From the NCBI GenBank assembly GCA_029379385.1, contig CM055611.1, positions 15,384,062-15,448,061 of the forward strand: a DNA stretch of 64,000 nucleotides, read 5' to 3'. Made by a program: the position numbers and the translations under genes. Origin of the DNA: Quillaja saponaria (taxonomy: Eukaryota > Streptophyta > Magnoliopsida > Fabales > Quillajaceae). The stretch's first letter is position 1. The number at the start of each line of letters is the position of its first letter. The notes under the pieces are model-generated. The model worked only from the letters and a program-made list of their open reading frames with translations. It was not told the DNA's origin and did not search any database. This document shows positions 1 to 11,064 of the stretch, one piece after another.

Positions 1-2330
1 CTACAACAATAAAGACAACAAGGAGCTCCGCTCCGATTCTCATCATAATAGCAATTAACTAGACTATTACCTCACATAAAACCAAGAACCCCACAGATCT
101 AATATGACTGCAAACTTTCATCCTTTGACTTCAAAATTGAGATTTTGAAAAATTACCTTGCAAGCCAATCACTTGGCAAAATCCGTTATCGGTAACAACC
201 ATCCTCGAAATCCTGTTACTAAAAAAAATAATCACAGAAGATGGATGAGTCCTACGGACTCCGTGAGTGGAAAATTGTACCCAAAGGGTACTAACATCAC
301 TCGACACACGTATAAAATATATTATCAATTAACATCAACATGTCATATAATTCAAAACTACTAAGATTACATATATATAAATACGGAAATATAAAACTTG
401 GCTGACATGGTTCAATTAGTACACTGTATAATCCACTTAAAACAATTAAGGCAATCAAAGCATACAAAGCAAGCAAAGGGCCCATAGAGTAATTCAGCCC
501 CGCATAATAGTATCTCCCCCCACTGGACATTTACGAGTATCTCATATCAAAATATCAAATTAAAATATCCTAGGTGCACCTGGATTTCAATTTCAGAAAT
601 AAAAATCATTTCTCAGAAAAATCTCACTTTGTTGGCCCTTATCAACTACAACCAATATCAAACAAACATAATTCAAATAAAACATTGAAATACTACATTT
701 GCTTATTTTCCATATAACATCTATTTAAATACACATATAATTACACATAATAATCTAACCCCCCCCAAAGGCAACAATTAACCACTCACCTATAACTAAT
801 TTTATTTATCACTTACACTTACGTTCACGCGTCTCATCAGGTCCATATTAGGATCTGGAACTGAAATTCATATTCCCAAATAATACTTAGTTCATAAACA
901 TTATTGTTATAATTTTTTTGTCTAAGCTTATATATCAACTTATATAGGTTTCTTTAGGAAAGTTTTTTATTAAGCTATTTCATATTAAGTAGTATGAATT
1001 ATACTTTATGTGATAAGGTTGATAATTAAGAGATATTTTAAATGTCTTGACAATGTATATGGTAGAAATAAACTATTAGAAAAGATAGAAAACACTAATG
1101 AGTTAGAAATATTAAAATTGTCCAAGCTTGGGGTTTGGACCAGTATTCACTCTAACAGTCATATCTTTTTCTAGGAAATTCCAAACCTAGTTACGTAAAA
1201 TTTATAAAATACTAGACACATGTAACGTTTATAATGGTATATCATTTGAAATTTTAAATTTCACGTATCAATACAGTTTATTTTTTGAAGTTGCATCAAA
1301 TTTTACAAAACACTGGATTTTACAGCTCTGAACCTTACCTTAGTTATGTTCAGATAACTTTCTCTAGGAAAAAGGAAATTCAATTCTGTTTGTTGGATTT
1401 TTTAATAGAAAAGTATATCTTTCTTGATATAAATATTATTCAAATGTGTATATTAGTATAATTAATTATTTAGAATTTACTCCTTTTAGGTATTTCACTA
1501 CCTCCTTTGATATATATTTATTTTTACTTACATGCTTAATCAAATTTAATAAAACCAAGTTGAAATATTAATTTTAGGAAGTTATCTAGCTTTATTTTTC
1601 AGAAAATTTTCCTAAAATAAGTTTTGAACTCCCTCGATTCTTCACATAAACGAAAACAGAGTACTAGTAAAATTTCTGGTTGCCAATATTTGATTTCAAT
1701 GTTTATAAAATTCTCATACTTGGGAATTAAATTACGAAACTTTCCAGTCTAGTGTTTCAAGATGTTAGGAACAACTTTCATTCAGAGTTTCAAAGCTAAT
1801 TCTATCCACAACCCTTAACGAAGTCTTCAGGATTGATTGAGGTTCACTAAAAATCCTGCATGACCTAGCCTCAGTCTAACAGCTCTTTCGAAAAATATAC
1901 TTAAAACTAGGTTACAAAATTTTGTAGACATTATCTCAAAACCATAAGATACACTTTCTCTTTAGAATTCTTAATTCAATTTAGTATCAAAAACACCCGA
2001 AATATAAGATTTCTCTAGCTTCTAAAATCTGCTCCTGTTTCCCATTCATTTACCACTCAACCCACATTACTAAGTTTCCGAATTCCAATTTAAACATCGA
2101 TTTAACTAATAAAGTGACATAAAAGCTTTATTTACACATGTTTCTAGTATCAATATCACCTAATTCAATTCCTACTTTAACTCCTTGTTCAAGATTTACT
2201 TAATTTTTAAACCCAATCATCAATCTACTAGAAAACTTTTAACTTAAAGTAATATAAACACTAGAATTTTAAGGACAAAGTTGAAAATATCCCACTTACC
2301 AACCAACTAAATTGATCTCTTCCATGTTTC
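1..2330 (-). mobile_element. Long LTR fragment (Tekay/Del-like Ty3/gypsy), cut by window edge
   Basis: The sequence is the diverged reverse complement of about 60.2-62.18 kb. Clear anchors are the purine-rich stretch around 1122-1160 against 61000-61035, 1853-1890 against 60611-60650, and the 'aaggagctccgctcc' end at about 20-35 against 62144-62158. The long non-coding body with no ORFs fits the multi-kilobase LTRs of Tekay/Del chromoviruses; this lineage call is inference. The U3 part seen in the right copy (58.6-60.2 kb) is missing here, and the inner end lies beyond the window, so it may be a solo LTR or the LTR of an element outside. The right border is approximate. Confidence 0.6.
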
Positions 2331-2346
2331 CTTAGGCTGCTACTTC

Positions 2347-2620
2347 ATGGAGCAAGAACTACTCTATTTAAAAGTGAAACTTAAAAGCAACGAATTTGAT
2401 GAAATTCATAAATTTATTAGTCAGAGATTTCATTGAAGCACAGGAAGTCTGATTTTGAGGCTGAAATGGAAATAAAGCTTAAATTGGTTGAGCATGAAGT
2501 TAAGACCAAGAGGCGGGTTGATAGATATAGATCTTAAACAAAGAGAGGACCTACTGTTAGAAAGGGAACATGAATTGGAGGCTCCAGCAAGGACTTTGAT
2601 TGAGAAGGAGAAGAGGTGTG
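2347..2620 (+). pseudogene. CRWN/NMCP-like nuclear-lamina coiled-coil protein, exon relic
   Basis: The translation starts 'ELLYLKVKLKSNEFDEIHK', runs into a TGA, and resumes in a second frame as 'SDFEAEMEIKLKLVEHEV', then a TAA, then 'KREDLLLEREHELE' and 'ARTLIEKEK'. The charged heptad-like pattern and the ED-LLLEREHELE block resemble the coiled coil of the CRWN4/NMCP2 class of plant nuclear-matrix proteins, as I recall that family; those proteins are about 1000 residues, so about 90 residues remain. There is at least one frameshift and one in-frame stop. No flanking exons are seen. It touches the end of the LTR fragment. An alternative is another long coiled-coil protein. Confidence 0.5.
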
Positions 2621-2784
2621 GCAAAACATACTTAAAAATATTAAATTAATTTCTGTAACATAACTTACAGGAATGATGCATTTATTATAACTGGTTTATA
2701 AATATTTTATCTCAAAAAGACATAAATATGAAGTTCTGTTCAAACTTTAAATAACCAATAGATATATGATACACTACTACGTAA

Positions 2785-3036
2785 GACAAAAGCATGAATA
2801 ACTCAGCAGTAAGCTGCTGACTCGGTGTTGTAGTCTATGGTTTGAATCCTGTTCTTGTAAATTGTCACATTTTCTGTTATTAAAACTGTAAGAGAATGCG
2901 AAAATCAAGGTCAGATTCGTGTATGAAAGTCAAAACCGTAGGATCATGCTAACTTGCAATAAAGAGGTGTGCTAAAAACAATACATAGCCCAGATACATT
3001 CACATTTCTTCTGTATAAAAATAAAATAAAATGAAA
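2785..3036 (+). mobile_element. tRNA-derived SINE candidate
   Basis: A box-like taactcagcagt at 2799-2810 and box-B-like ggtttgaatcc at 2839-2849 sit at a spacing expected for an internal Pol III promoter. About 170 bases of unrelated body follow, then an A-rich tail (aaaataaaataaaatgaaag, 3016-3036). This head-body-tail order is that of a plant SINE. The acceptor stem cannot be folded, so it is not a working tRNA gene. No clear target duplication was found. Boundaries are approximate. Confidence 0.4.
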
Positions 3037-3125
3037 GTAGAAGAATGATTGATTTTAGAATACAAAATATAAAGGAAGAGAAATAGTAAAACATTTTTAT
3101 TTATTTTTTAAATAATGTTACATAT

Positions 3126-3393
3126 ACACTGCTTCCTCACACATACTAAATTTAGTGATAATTTTCTGAAATTAATTAATAAAATTCTAGAATTTATCAA
3201 CCACTTGAAAATTTATGACAAATTTGTTTACCTGAATTTATCAATTATTCTGAAAACAATTTCTCAATAAGTTTAGTAGAATTTATGAATAACTTTATAA
3301 GAAACTATTACCGAGTTTATCCGAAATTATCAATTTGGATAAGAAGTTCTCAAGAAATTATCACTAAGCTTACTATTGATGAGGAAGTAGTGT
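3126..3393. repeat. Small foldback/MITE-like element with about 40-bp inverted ends
   Basis: The left end (acactgcttcctcac... ttagtgataatttt, 3126-3164) is matched by the reverse complement of the right end (aaattatcactaa...gaggaagtagtgt, 3355-3393) with a few mismatches. The 268-bp interior is A+T-rich and repeats 'gaatttat' words. There is no ORF. I find no convincing target duplication, so the superfamily is open. Confidence 0.5.
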
Positions 3394-3695
3394 GCAATAT
3401 TATTATTGTTTTTAGACAATGTTCTTTTAATTAATTAAATTATTAATACTACATACTAGTATGTATATATCGTTACTTATTTTAAATATAAAAAAATATG
3501 AGTATGAACGAAATAACCTGACTAATAAAAAAGCTAAGTAATATACGTGTTATCATACATATCAAACAATTTATGTAATTTACACGACTCTATCTTTGAG
3601 TGAGAAATCATATAACTAAATTTGAAAGCATTTGGGTTTTGTTTTTTGTTTTTTGTTTTGTAAGGTAAATAAAATTGAATATTTAGAAAACTTAC

Positions 3696-4291
3696 CATAA
3701 ACCAGTTCTTCTTTTTACGATTACGAGGAGTGACTATTCTTCTTTTTCCCTCCCGTTTCATTCCATAAATCCCTTCATAAAGATCTGGATTCATAACTTA
3801 CGTATTAAAGAAAAAGAAAGTACAGAAACAGGAAAAATGAAATTTCATAGAATTCTAATTCATGTCTCACCTGGATCATCTTTATGGTGATCCTTTCCCA
3901 GGCGTATTTCGATTGTATGCTCTTTGTACTTAATCCACATCTGTAAAGGATTGTTGATTAATTAGAAATTAGATATAAAAATGTGACATATATGTAGCCT
4001 GAAATATTCTATGGATCTTCCAATATTATACCAAAGTTAAAAAAATACAGTCACCTGGACATATCTTAGACAGTAGTATATAAATTTGATGATCAGGTCA
4101 TTATTTAATTGTGTGTTTTAATTTGTATAAATGAAATCTGAAGCATTGCATTTCCAATGATGGAAAACTTACTTTGAATGGGTGTTAATTAATTAATAAA
4201 TCACCAATTTTAAAAAGAACCAAGAGACCCACCTTGTCTCCTTTTTCTGCATATTGACCATCATAACCTTCTTCAATATCCTGGTAGATAC
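3696..4291 (-). pseudogene. FKBP-type peptidyl-prolyl isomerase-like gene fragment, three exons
   Basis: Three minus-strand exons have proper GT-AG borders and compatible phases: 4291-4233 ('IYQDIEEGYDGQYAEKGDK'), 3940-3871 ('MWIKYKEHTIEIRLGK...') and 3796-3696 ('PDLYEGIYGMKREGKRRIV'). Joined, they follow the FKBP fold: AEKGDKV before the first strand, RLG, then the EGI-GMK-GGKRR-I-P block that precedes the prolyl-isomerase pocket floor. The FD motif strand between is absent or altered, and the last exon ends in a basic tail rather than the usual LAYG...F-VEL strands. An upstream in-phase exon with a GTGAGT donor may lie at 4681-4745, but no start codon is visible. I infer a degraded or neofunctionalised fragment. 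A second, worse copy of the first exon lies at 55368-55422. Confidence 0.55.
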
Positions 4292-5110
4292 CTGCAGAAA
4301 GAGTATTTAATTTATATAATGGTACACCCAAAAATATATTTTTTTTTTTAAATTGTAGTTTCAGCATATGTACATCTAAATTTAGGGATGCTTACTTAGC
4401 GATTCGAGGGATGCTTAGCGATCCGCTATGATCTGTTGGATAAAGCACATAAAAAACATGAATAATTTATTAATATTTATAAGTTCTTAATTTAATTAAA
4501 ATTATTCAGAACTTATTGAGTAAGGATGACATTTATCATATCGGGAACTCTGACTACATTTCAATTTATTCTATCTTCCCATAAATTTAATATAAAAATA
4601 CATGATAAGTTAAATTATAATTTTGAACAAATTAACTGTATATTACTAATTAAACTAAGACATCGTCCACAATATTAACTCACCTATCATCTTCAAGGTT
4701 GCGACTGAAGTAGCAAGTTTGGTACTGGCCGTCACCAGGACTTGGTACTCTAGATTAATTGAAGAGACTTATCTGGCAGGAAGTGTGTGAACATGTATAT
4801 ATAGAGAGAGAGAGACAGAGAGAGAGAGGCACTGACAAGCTGGTCTGGTTAAAAGAGACGAAGAGAATTGAATCATTGCCATAGATTTTGAATTTCTTAA
4901 AGGGGTTTCAGCTTTAGCTTCCAATCTGTAGTATGACTCTGCAGGTTTGTATTAACAACTGATGAAGGAGAGATCACTTAAATAAAATAGACTTGTGTAG
5001 TTGGATAATTGGAAGTCAATGGACTCGAGTCATCTATTCACATTCATGGTCGTCACATATGTCCAGAGATGATAATTTGATCTATCAAGTCAGATATATG
5101 ATCTAAATCA
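4050..5110. repeat. Low-copy duplicated segment, copy 1 (partner 55.15-56.19 kb)
   Basis: The same order of diverged blocks occurs in direct orientation at 55150-56190: 'cacctggacatatcttag', the FKBP exon, 'attcagaacttattgagt', a GA microsatellite, 'aaagagacgaagag', and 'gatgaaggagagatcactta'. Similarity is high in the last 150 bases and lower elsewhere. It contains the 5' part of the FKBP-like gene and its upstream region. Confidence 0.75.
4803..4828. repeat. GA/GAGA microsatellite
   Basis: An imperfect (GA)n tract is interrupted once by 'gac'. It is shared with, and longer in, the duplicate at 55948-55978, so it predates the duplication. Confidence 0.85.
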
Positions 5111-5389
5111 ATTTTTCACCTTATGGTACAATATTTTGATAAATTGATTCAGATGAAATTAAATATTATTCGATATGATCCATTAATATATTTATTTATA
5201 TTAAATTATAAACAGTAAAGACATAAATTCATTATAAAATATGTAATTTGATTGTCTTGGAGGCATTATCGAGCTCTAGTATATAATATTATTTCACGCA
5301 CTTATTTACTAAATAAACTTTAAAATACAAAGTGATAAATCAGTAAATAAATTTTGATTTTTTACTAAACTTATTTTATTGCATGTTTG

Positions 5390-6245
5390 TTTTGCATAGG
5401 TACTTGGGACCCAACTTACAATGATTTAAATTTACTTTGGAACACAGGACCAAGATCAATTGCCTAACAACACGTAACTACTCATGTGGGAAGACTCATT
5501 CAATTGATAATTAATAAAATAAAATAAAACACCATAATATTAAATTAATATTTGCATAAAACAAACAAATTTGTAAAAACGATGCATGTTTTATGTAGAT
5601 TATTATACGTGCCATAATGAAAAAGGCCAAAATAATACTTTAAATCCTCAAAACTATTAGTATTATTAATTTTGTTCTTTAATGATTAAATAATTAATCA
5701 AATTTTTTAAAAGATTGTCAAAAAAAGAAGTTTCGTCTTTTAATGTTCAATTTATCAAATAAATCTGAAAATTTTGAAGAATAATTATTTTATAATTCAA
5801 AATTTAGTCTTATTAATTAAATTCTAAAAAAAATTCAAATTATCAATTTCATTATTCTTTGATTATTTGAAATTAACAAAAATTCTCGTTTGACACATCA
5901 AAGAAACACAAAAGAATTATTTGTATTATTAAATGTGTATGTACTATTAAGAAGGCAAACTTGAATTTTTATTTTTATTTTTCTAATTCTCAAATGTTCA
6001 ATTTATCAAATAAAAAAGGTGTCTGAACGTATTGCCTTGGACGGGTTTATAATTTGTTCAAAAAGACAAATTAGTGTTTCAATGAAAATTACATGTTGTA
6101 CAAAAGTCAAAAATACGTGGCCACACTCAAGTATAAGAAATTAAATTGTTTTGTCTCTTGGGCCTTTTGATCTTAGACTAGACTAGTGACTGGATACGTC
6201 AATATCATATTGAATTTCATCTTTGCTAAATTCATTGAGATGTGT
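5390..6245. repeat. Duplicated non-coding segment with a recurring 55-bp word
   Basis: The word at 5458-5515 (around 'aagactcattcaattgataatta') recurs at about 10589-10645, 32448-32510 and 63098-63140, and more weakly at 46098-46132. The block at 6080-6245 ('gtcaaaaatacgtgg...') matches 26466-26580. No ORF is seen. These are ancient copies of one host segment, now separated by transposons. Confidence 0.65.
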
Positions 6246-6252
6246 TAATAAT

Positions 6253-6815
6253 AGAAATTTAAGGGTGTCCAACCGTCAGGCCGAAGCGGGTGGAGGTAAA
6301 ATATCATTCATGGAGCCAATTTGGGTATTTAAAAATCTCACTCAATTTTAATAACTGAGTGGTCTAGTAATAAAATATTTCACCCCACATGAAAATAGAG
6401 TGATTCAAGTGAGTAAATTAAAATTTAAAATAATAAAAAATATATTACATTTTAGTTTTTTTAATTTAATCAACATAAATTAAAAGTGTTTAATATTATA
6501 ACATAAACTTAAAAAATTAAATAAAGACTCATATTTAACAATAATATAAAATTTGATATTTATATAATAATATTTGATATTTATTTTTAATATTTGATAT
6601 TTATTTTTAATATTTACATATAAAAAACCACTTAAAAATATTAAAACATAATATTGATGGATCATGTGCACTCATATTCAAAAAATCTCAACCTAATCAC
6701 AATATCAAAAACAAAAAATCACTCAATCATAATATTAGTTGTTGATGAGTTGTTTAATTTCGATCAGGTTCGGGAGGGTTGGGTTTGGCAGGGCGATTTT
6801 TTTTTTTTCACACCC
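6253..6815. mobile_element. Non-autonomous hAT-like element with 8-bp target duplication
   Basis: Identical TTAATAAT copies flank it at 6245-6252 and 6816-6823. The subterminal ends carry GGGTGT (6263-6268) and its complement ACACCC (6810-6815), followed inward by pyrrole-like GGGTTGGG/AACCC words common in hAT-type short elements. The paralogous segment at 26570-26590 reads 'gttagtaatggtgcc', that is, an unoccupied site without the 563 bp and with one copy of the target. The interior is A+T-rich and codes for nothing recognisable. The left tip has about 10 extra bases before GGGTGT, so the exact terminus is uncertain. Confidence 0.65.
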
Positions 6816-6823
6816 TTAATAAT

Positions 6824-8035
6824 GGTACCACTTTAAATTACTTTTATCCATAGTTAATTAGTATTTTTGTAATTCATTTATATAAATAAATTGATAAAAA
6901 ATCACTAATCACTTTTCAAGCATCTTTAATAATATACAATATATTATGCTATAGAATTATTTAATTGTTCTACTATTATAATATCATACTCTATTATATT
7001 ATATAATTTTATATATCAAGCATAATATAAGAATGGGTCAATAAAATAAGCTATATTATCAAGTTATTGTCAAATATTATATAAAAATTAACTAAATAAT
7101 CGTATATTATAATGTTATCTTTATATGATCATACAAAAAATACCTCATTATCTCTTACCTTATAATAATTAAATAAATTAAATATTTTTATTAATTAAAA
7201 ATTAAAATATTTTAACTTGTATACTTGGAAAATTTATAATAGAAGTTATTTTTTTATGTAAGAGATTAATAGAGAAATATAAAAAATTAATAATAGTGTT
7301 TATATTATTTTTATTGCTCTAGAAAGAGTGTCTAATAAGATACGAAGAAAAATTTTGTGGTGCTTCTTAAAGTCACATGAATATTAATATTAAAATTGAC
7401 ATTTTTGTTCTATTCAAAAAGACAAATTTCTTTGTTTTGATGATAAGTCTAGAAAGACAAACGTATCAACGAAAGGTCTTTCTAGTAAGACTGCTCTACT
7501 AATAAAAAGTTTAAGAATAATCAGTCCATTGCGAACAATAATGCTTGTGCTTAGGAGCTCTTTTTATTTAAATAAAATATAAAAGTTTCTTTTATATATA
7601 ACTGATTGGATAAAAAAAAATTGTTATGTATTTTAATTTATTTGCTCCTAAGATAATTGAGTTAGTAGATATACAAACAAGAACATGAATAGTTATTAGT
7701 GCACGTAATTTTTGAAAATAAATATTTTTATTGTTGCATAAAAGAAGAAAGTGGTCAAATATTTTATTCTATTTATGAAAAAACAAATGAATTGATACGT
7801 GAATAGAGGTAAATAGGGTGTGATAGTTATTAAAAGAGTAATATTTTTATTTAGTCGAACTTAATAAAAAAAATTCTGCTTAATATATATATATATATAT
7901 ATATTTTTTTTTTTTTCATTATATGCAATATATTTACACAAAATAATAATTAATTCTACTTAATATATATCCTAATTTTGTTATATCTGGAGTGGAGTTG
8001 ATTATGACATCTTTTGAACTGGGGCCCGGAAAGAA
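6824..8035. other. A+T-rich non-coding stretch
   Basis: No gene is seen. It includes a (TA)n microsatellite at 7882-7904 followed by a T run, and many short A/T runs that open meaningless reading frames. Confidence 0.7.
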
Positions 8036-8298
8036 AAGCTCAACTAGGTTGCTATCCACAGAAGTCTGAATTGGAAATAAAGTGAGTCCTCAAAAATTAC
8101 ATGCAAGAAATCTAAAACACGTGGCGATCTCACCAAATATAAACTTTAAATTGCTTTTTAGTTTTGAGAGATACCCCATGTAATTGTAAGTTCATATTTG
8201 GTGAGATCGCCACATGTTTTGGATTTCTTGCAGATAATTTTCGAGGACTCACTTTATTTCCGATTCAGACTTTTGTGGATGGCAGCCTAGTTGGGCTT
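8036..8298. mobile_element. 263-bp foldback element, near-palindromic arms
   Basis: Arm 8036-8147 and arm 8187-8298 are reverse complements over about 112 bp with roughly ten differences; the loop is about 39 bp. The arms contain 'gaaataaagtgagtcctc' and 'gtggcgatctcaccaaatat'. Transcribed from either strand it would form a long, almost perfect hairpin. Both ends begin AAGC-CAACTAGG. I cannot define a target duplication. An apparent reading frame over the right arm is not considered coding. Confidence 0.85.
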
Positions 8299-9429
8299 AA
8301 GTCTAATAGTTGTTTTAGTATTTTAATTTTATCTCAATTTTTAATTTATTTTAAAAAAATATTTTCAACCAATATGATAACTTGGAATTCATATTTTTTT
8401 TCAATTAAGTTGCATTCCACAATAATTTTATATAATTTAAAATAAAATGACTAAAAAAAATTTTCAAGACATAAAAATAATTTAAACATATTATTATTTT
8501 TATATCAAGTTCAGTTATATTATTAATCCATAATATAAAAACAGAGAAAAGTGAAAATTGATTGACAAATTTAGAATTATAAACGATGAATTAATAAAAA
8601 AAAATTCTTGAAAAATTGAATTAAAAATTAATATAATCTTAAAAAACTAAAATAGTATACAATTCAAAAAGATTATAACATTTATTACATTGTTGGTCAT
8701 GAATATAATGTTTACTAAAAATTATCATTTTACAAAACAATATAAATTTTAAAGACCTATATTTATTATACATTAACAAATACATATATCCTAAGAATAC
8801 TCATTAAAAATAATAAATTAATTGTACATGTTTTCGTTTCACATTTTTCACTCTCTTTTAAGTTATATTTATGATTTGAAAAGAGAGTAATTTGTCCAAT
8901 TAAATCTGTGTAATAATAGTAGGGGTTAGTGTGGTGGTTTAAAAAAAAATGTATATTTTTTGGGTTCAAATTTGTTTAGGGTGTTTTGAAAAGTAATCAA
9001 CATAAATTTTATAAATGTCCAATTTTTAACTAGATTGATTAAATGATTAGTTAAATATATGCATGTTAAACAGGACACACCTAACCCCCCGACATCAAAA
9101 GGGCAAAAAAATGGAGAATTTTTTTAATTATTAATTTGATTCAAAATTTGTTTAATTAAATCCGTTTAAAAAGAGAAACACGATTTTCTCTGTATCAGGG
9201 ATGAGATATGAACAAAATTTCATCCTCTCCAAAAAGTGTATTTATTTATTATTATTATTTTGTTTGTTTCTCTTTGAAACAGATTCATTGAGTACACGTG
9301 AGAGGATGGGACACACTATCTGAATGAATTATTGCTGCCAGAGAGTGGGATGGCTCCCAGACTAACGTAAATTTATCTGCTTTTATTTATTTTTATCTCT
9401 CTAATTTCAATCTTTTAGGTAAGACTTCA
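8299..9429. other. A+T-rich non-coding stretch
   Basis: No gene or bounded element is seen. A short pair of 'gagatga/agaggatggga' words around 9200-9310 is the only departure from A+T-rich background. Confidence 0.6.
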
Positions 9430-10050
9430 ATATTTAATTATTTGTGTTGCCACTGGAAAGAACATCTACACTTCCCAAAGAAAAGACACTAAAAATTAAT
9501 AATCATCTAAACACATTTTTCAGAATAATAATGATAATATGCATCACATCTTATATTACAAATCTTTTTTTTATCTTTTATTTATATGCCTATATAACAG
9601 TAAAATTTTATTATTATTTTTAATAAAATTTAATATTAAACAGGAAAATGTTCTGCATATGAATTTATTCTTTAAATTTTATCTTCTGAAAAAATCAATG
9701 ACAACTAGTTTGTTTTGATATCAATATGTATTTTCAAGTAAATTATAATTTTCTCTTTTGAGATTTGTTAAAATGACCTTAGAATCTAAAGTTTAAAATA
9801 TATAACACTCACCTCCCTTAGATATATAGAAAACTAGCAGTATTATAATAATTTTAGAAAATATACTTGAAAAATACTAAAATTTTCTTCAAATTATTAA
9901 AATGTCTTATTTAAGATTTTTATTATTCTCAAATGAATACAAAATACTTACTTTTTTCTTCTTCTTTTTTTATTGTACCATCTATTTTTGCTTATTTTTC
10001 TTTATAGCAATACATTATGTTAAATTTAATTTGATATTATGTACATGTAA
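9430..10050. repeat. Low-copy duplicated segment, copy 1 (partner 23.1-23.74 kb)
   Basis: It matches 23105-23740 in the same orientation and block order, for example 'agaataatgataatatgcatcacatc', 'atgaatttattcttta', 'ctagtttgttttgatatcaat' and 'tttctttatagcaat'. There is no coding signal. The CACTA element and FRS pseudogene lie between the two copies. Confidence 0.8.
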
Positions 10051-11064
10051 TAACTTGATGTCAAATAAGAAATAAAAATAAATAAAAATAGTCTATTACA
10101 AATTTCTTTTATTTTTTATAATTCTTCCAGTTTGGTCCAGAAATTATGTCAGGATTGTCGGGTTGGCTAGGTCAATTGCAATTTCAAACTTTAGGCCTAA
10201 TCTGATCTATTACAAGCTTCTTTTGAAAGATAGTAATATATATATATATATATTTTTTTTATTAAATATTAAAATTCATGATTCAATTATGATAATAAAT
10301 ATTATGAAATTTTTATCTATAAAAGTTGAGAATTTAGGTACCCTTAATATACTTGTCAGAATTTTTATTTATTTATTAAATATTGATCGTGCGTTGATTT
10401 ATACTGTAAAAATAAATTCAATAATTATTATCATCCAACCTACAAAAATGGATAGAATAAGTATGCTTGTTTTAAATTACACCCCTGTCCAAAAGAAAAT
10501 TATTGTAAAATTATTGTCACCCCTACCTACAATGGTTAACAGTCGTCGGCGGGCATACCTATGTTGGACCCCTATAATTAACAAAATCAATTACATAACA
10601 ACACGTAATTAGTCACATGAAAAGACTCATTCAATTGATAATTAGTAAAAAATAAATCATCATTATTAAATTAATATTATTTGCATACAACAACAATTTC
10701 TTCCCACTTTGGAGAAACATGGCAATAGGCGTCGTCACTGTATATCCAAATAAAGTTCGAATCCCAAGAATAACGTGGCGATTAAAAAATAAGTAAACTG
10801 AAGATGACAATAAAACTAGCACGAAAAAAGCTAGTGAATTTCGGTAGCGGCTTAGGTTGTGCTTATCTATCAAGCCAGATATATAATCTAATATAATAAA
10901 TAAATAAAAATGGAAGTATTTTCATAATTTGTAAAATTTTTGAATTTAGATCAAATAATGATTCATTAAGTTTGGATTCATATTAAATTTGAACTAAAAA
11001 AATTATTATAAGACTTAAGCACTTCAATTACAGTTTTATAAAGATAATTAAATCAATCACAAAA
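10051..11064. other. A+T-rich intergenic DNA with one recurring word
   Basis: It holds the recurring segment at about 10587-10680 (compare 5458, 32448, 63098) and nothing else I can assign. The long reading frame across 10163-10612 is low-complexity A+T and not convincing as coding. Confidence 0.6.

Noticed and set aside
2790..2862. tRNA gene
   Set aside because: Box A/B words are present but no cloverleaf or acceptor stem can be drawn; better read as a SINE head.
8164..8445. 93-residue frame over the foldback
   Set aside because: Its first part is the right arm of the 8036-8298 foldback and the rest is low-complexity A+T DNA.
10163..10612. 149-residue plus-strand open frame
   Set aside because: Long only because the DNA is A+T-rich with few G; Ile/Asn/Tyr-rich, no motif, no flanking gene signals.
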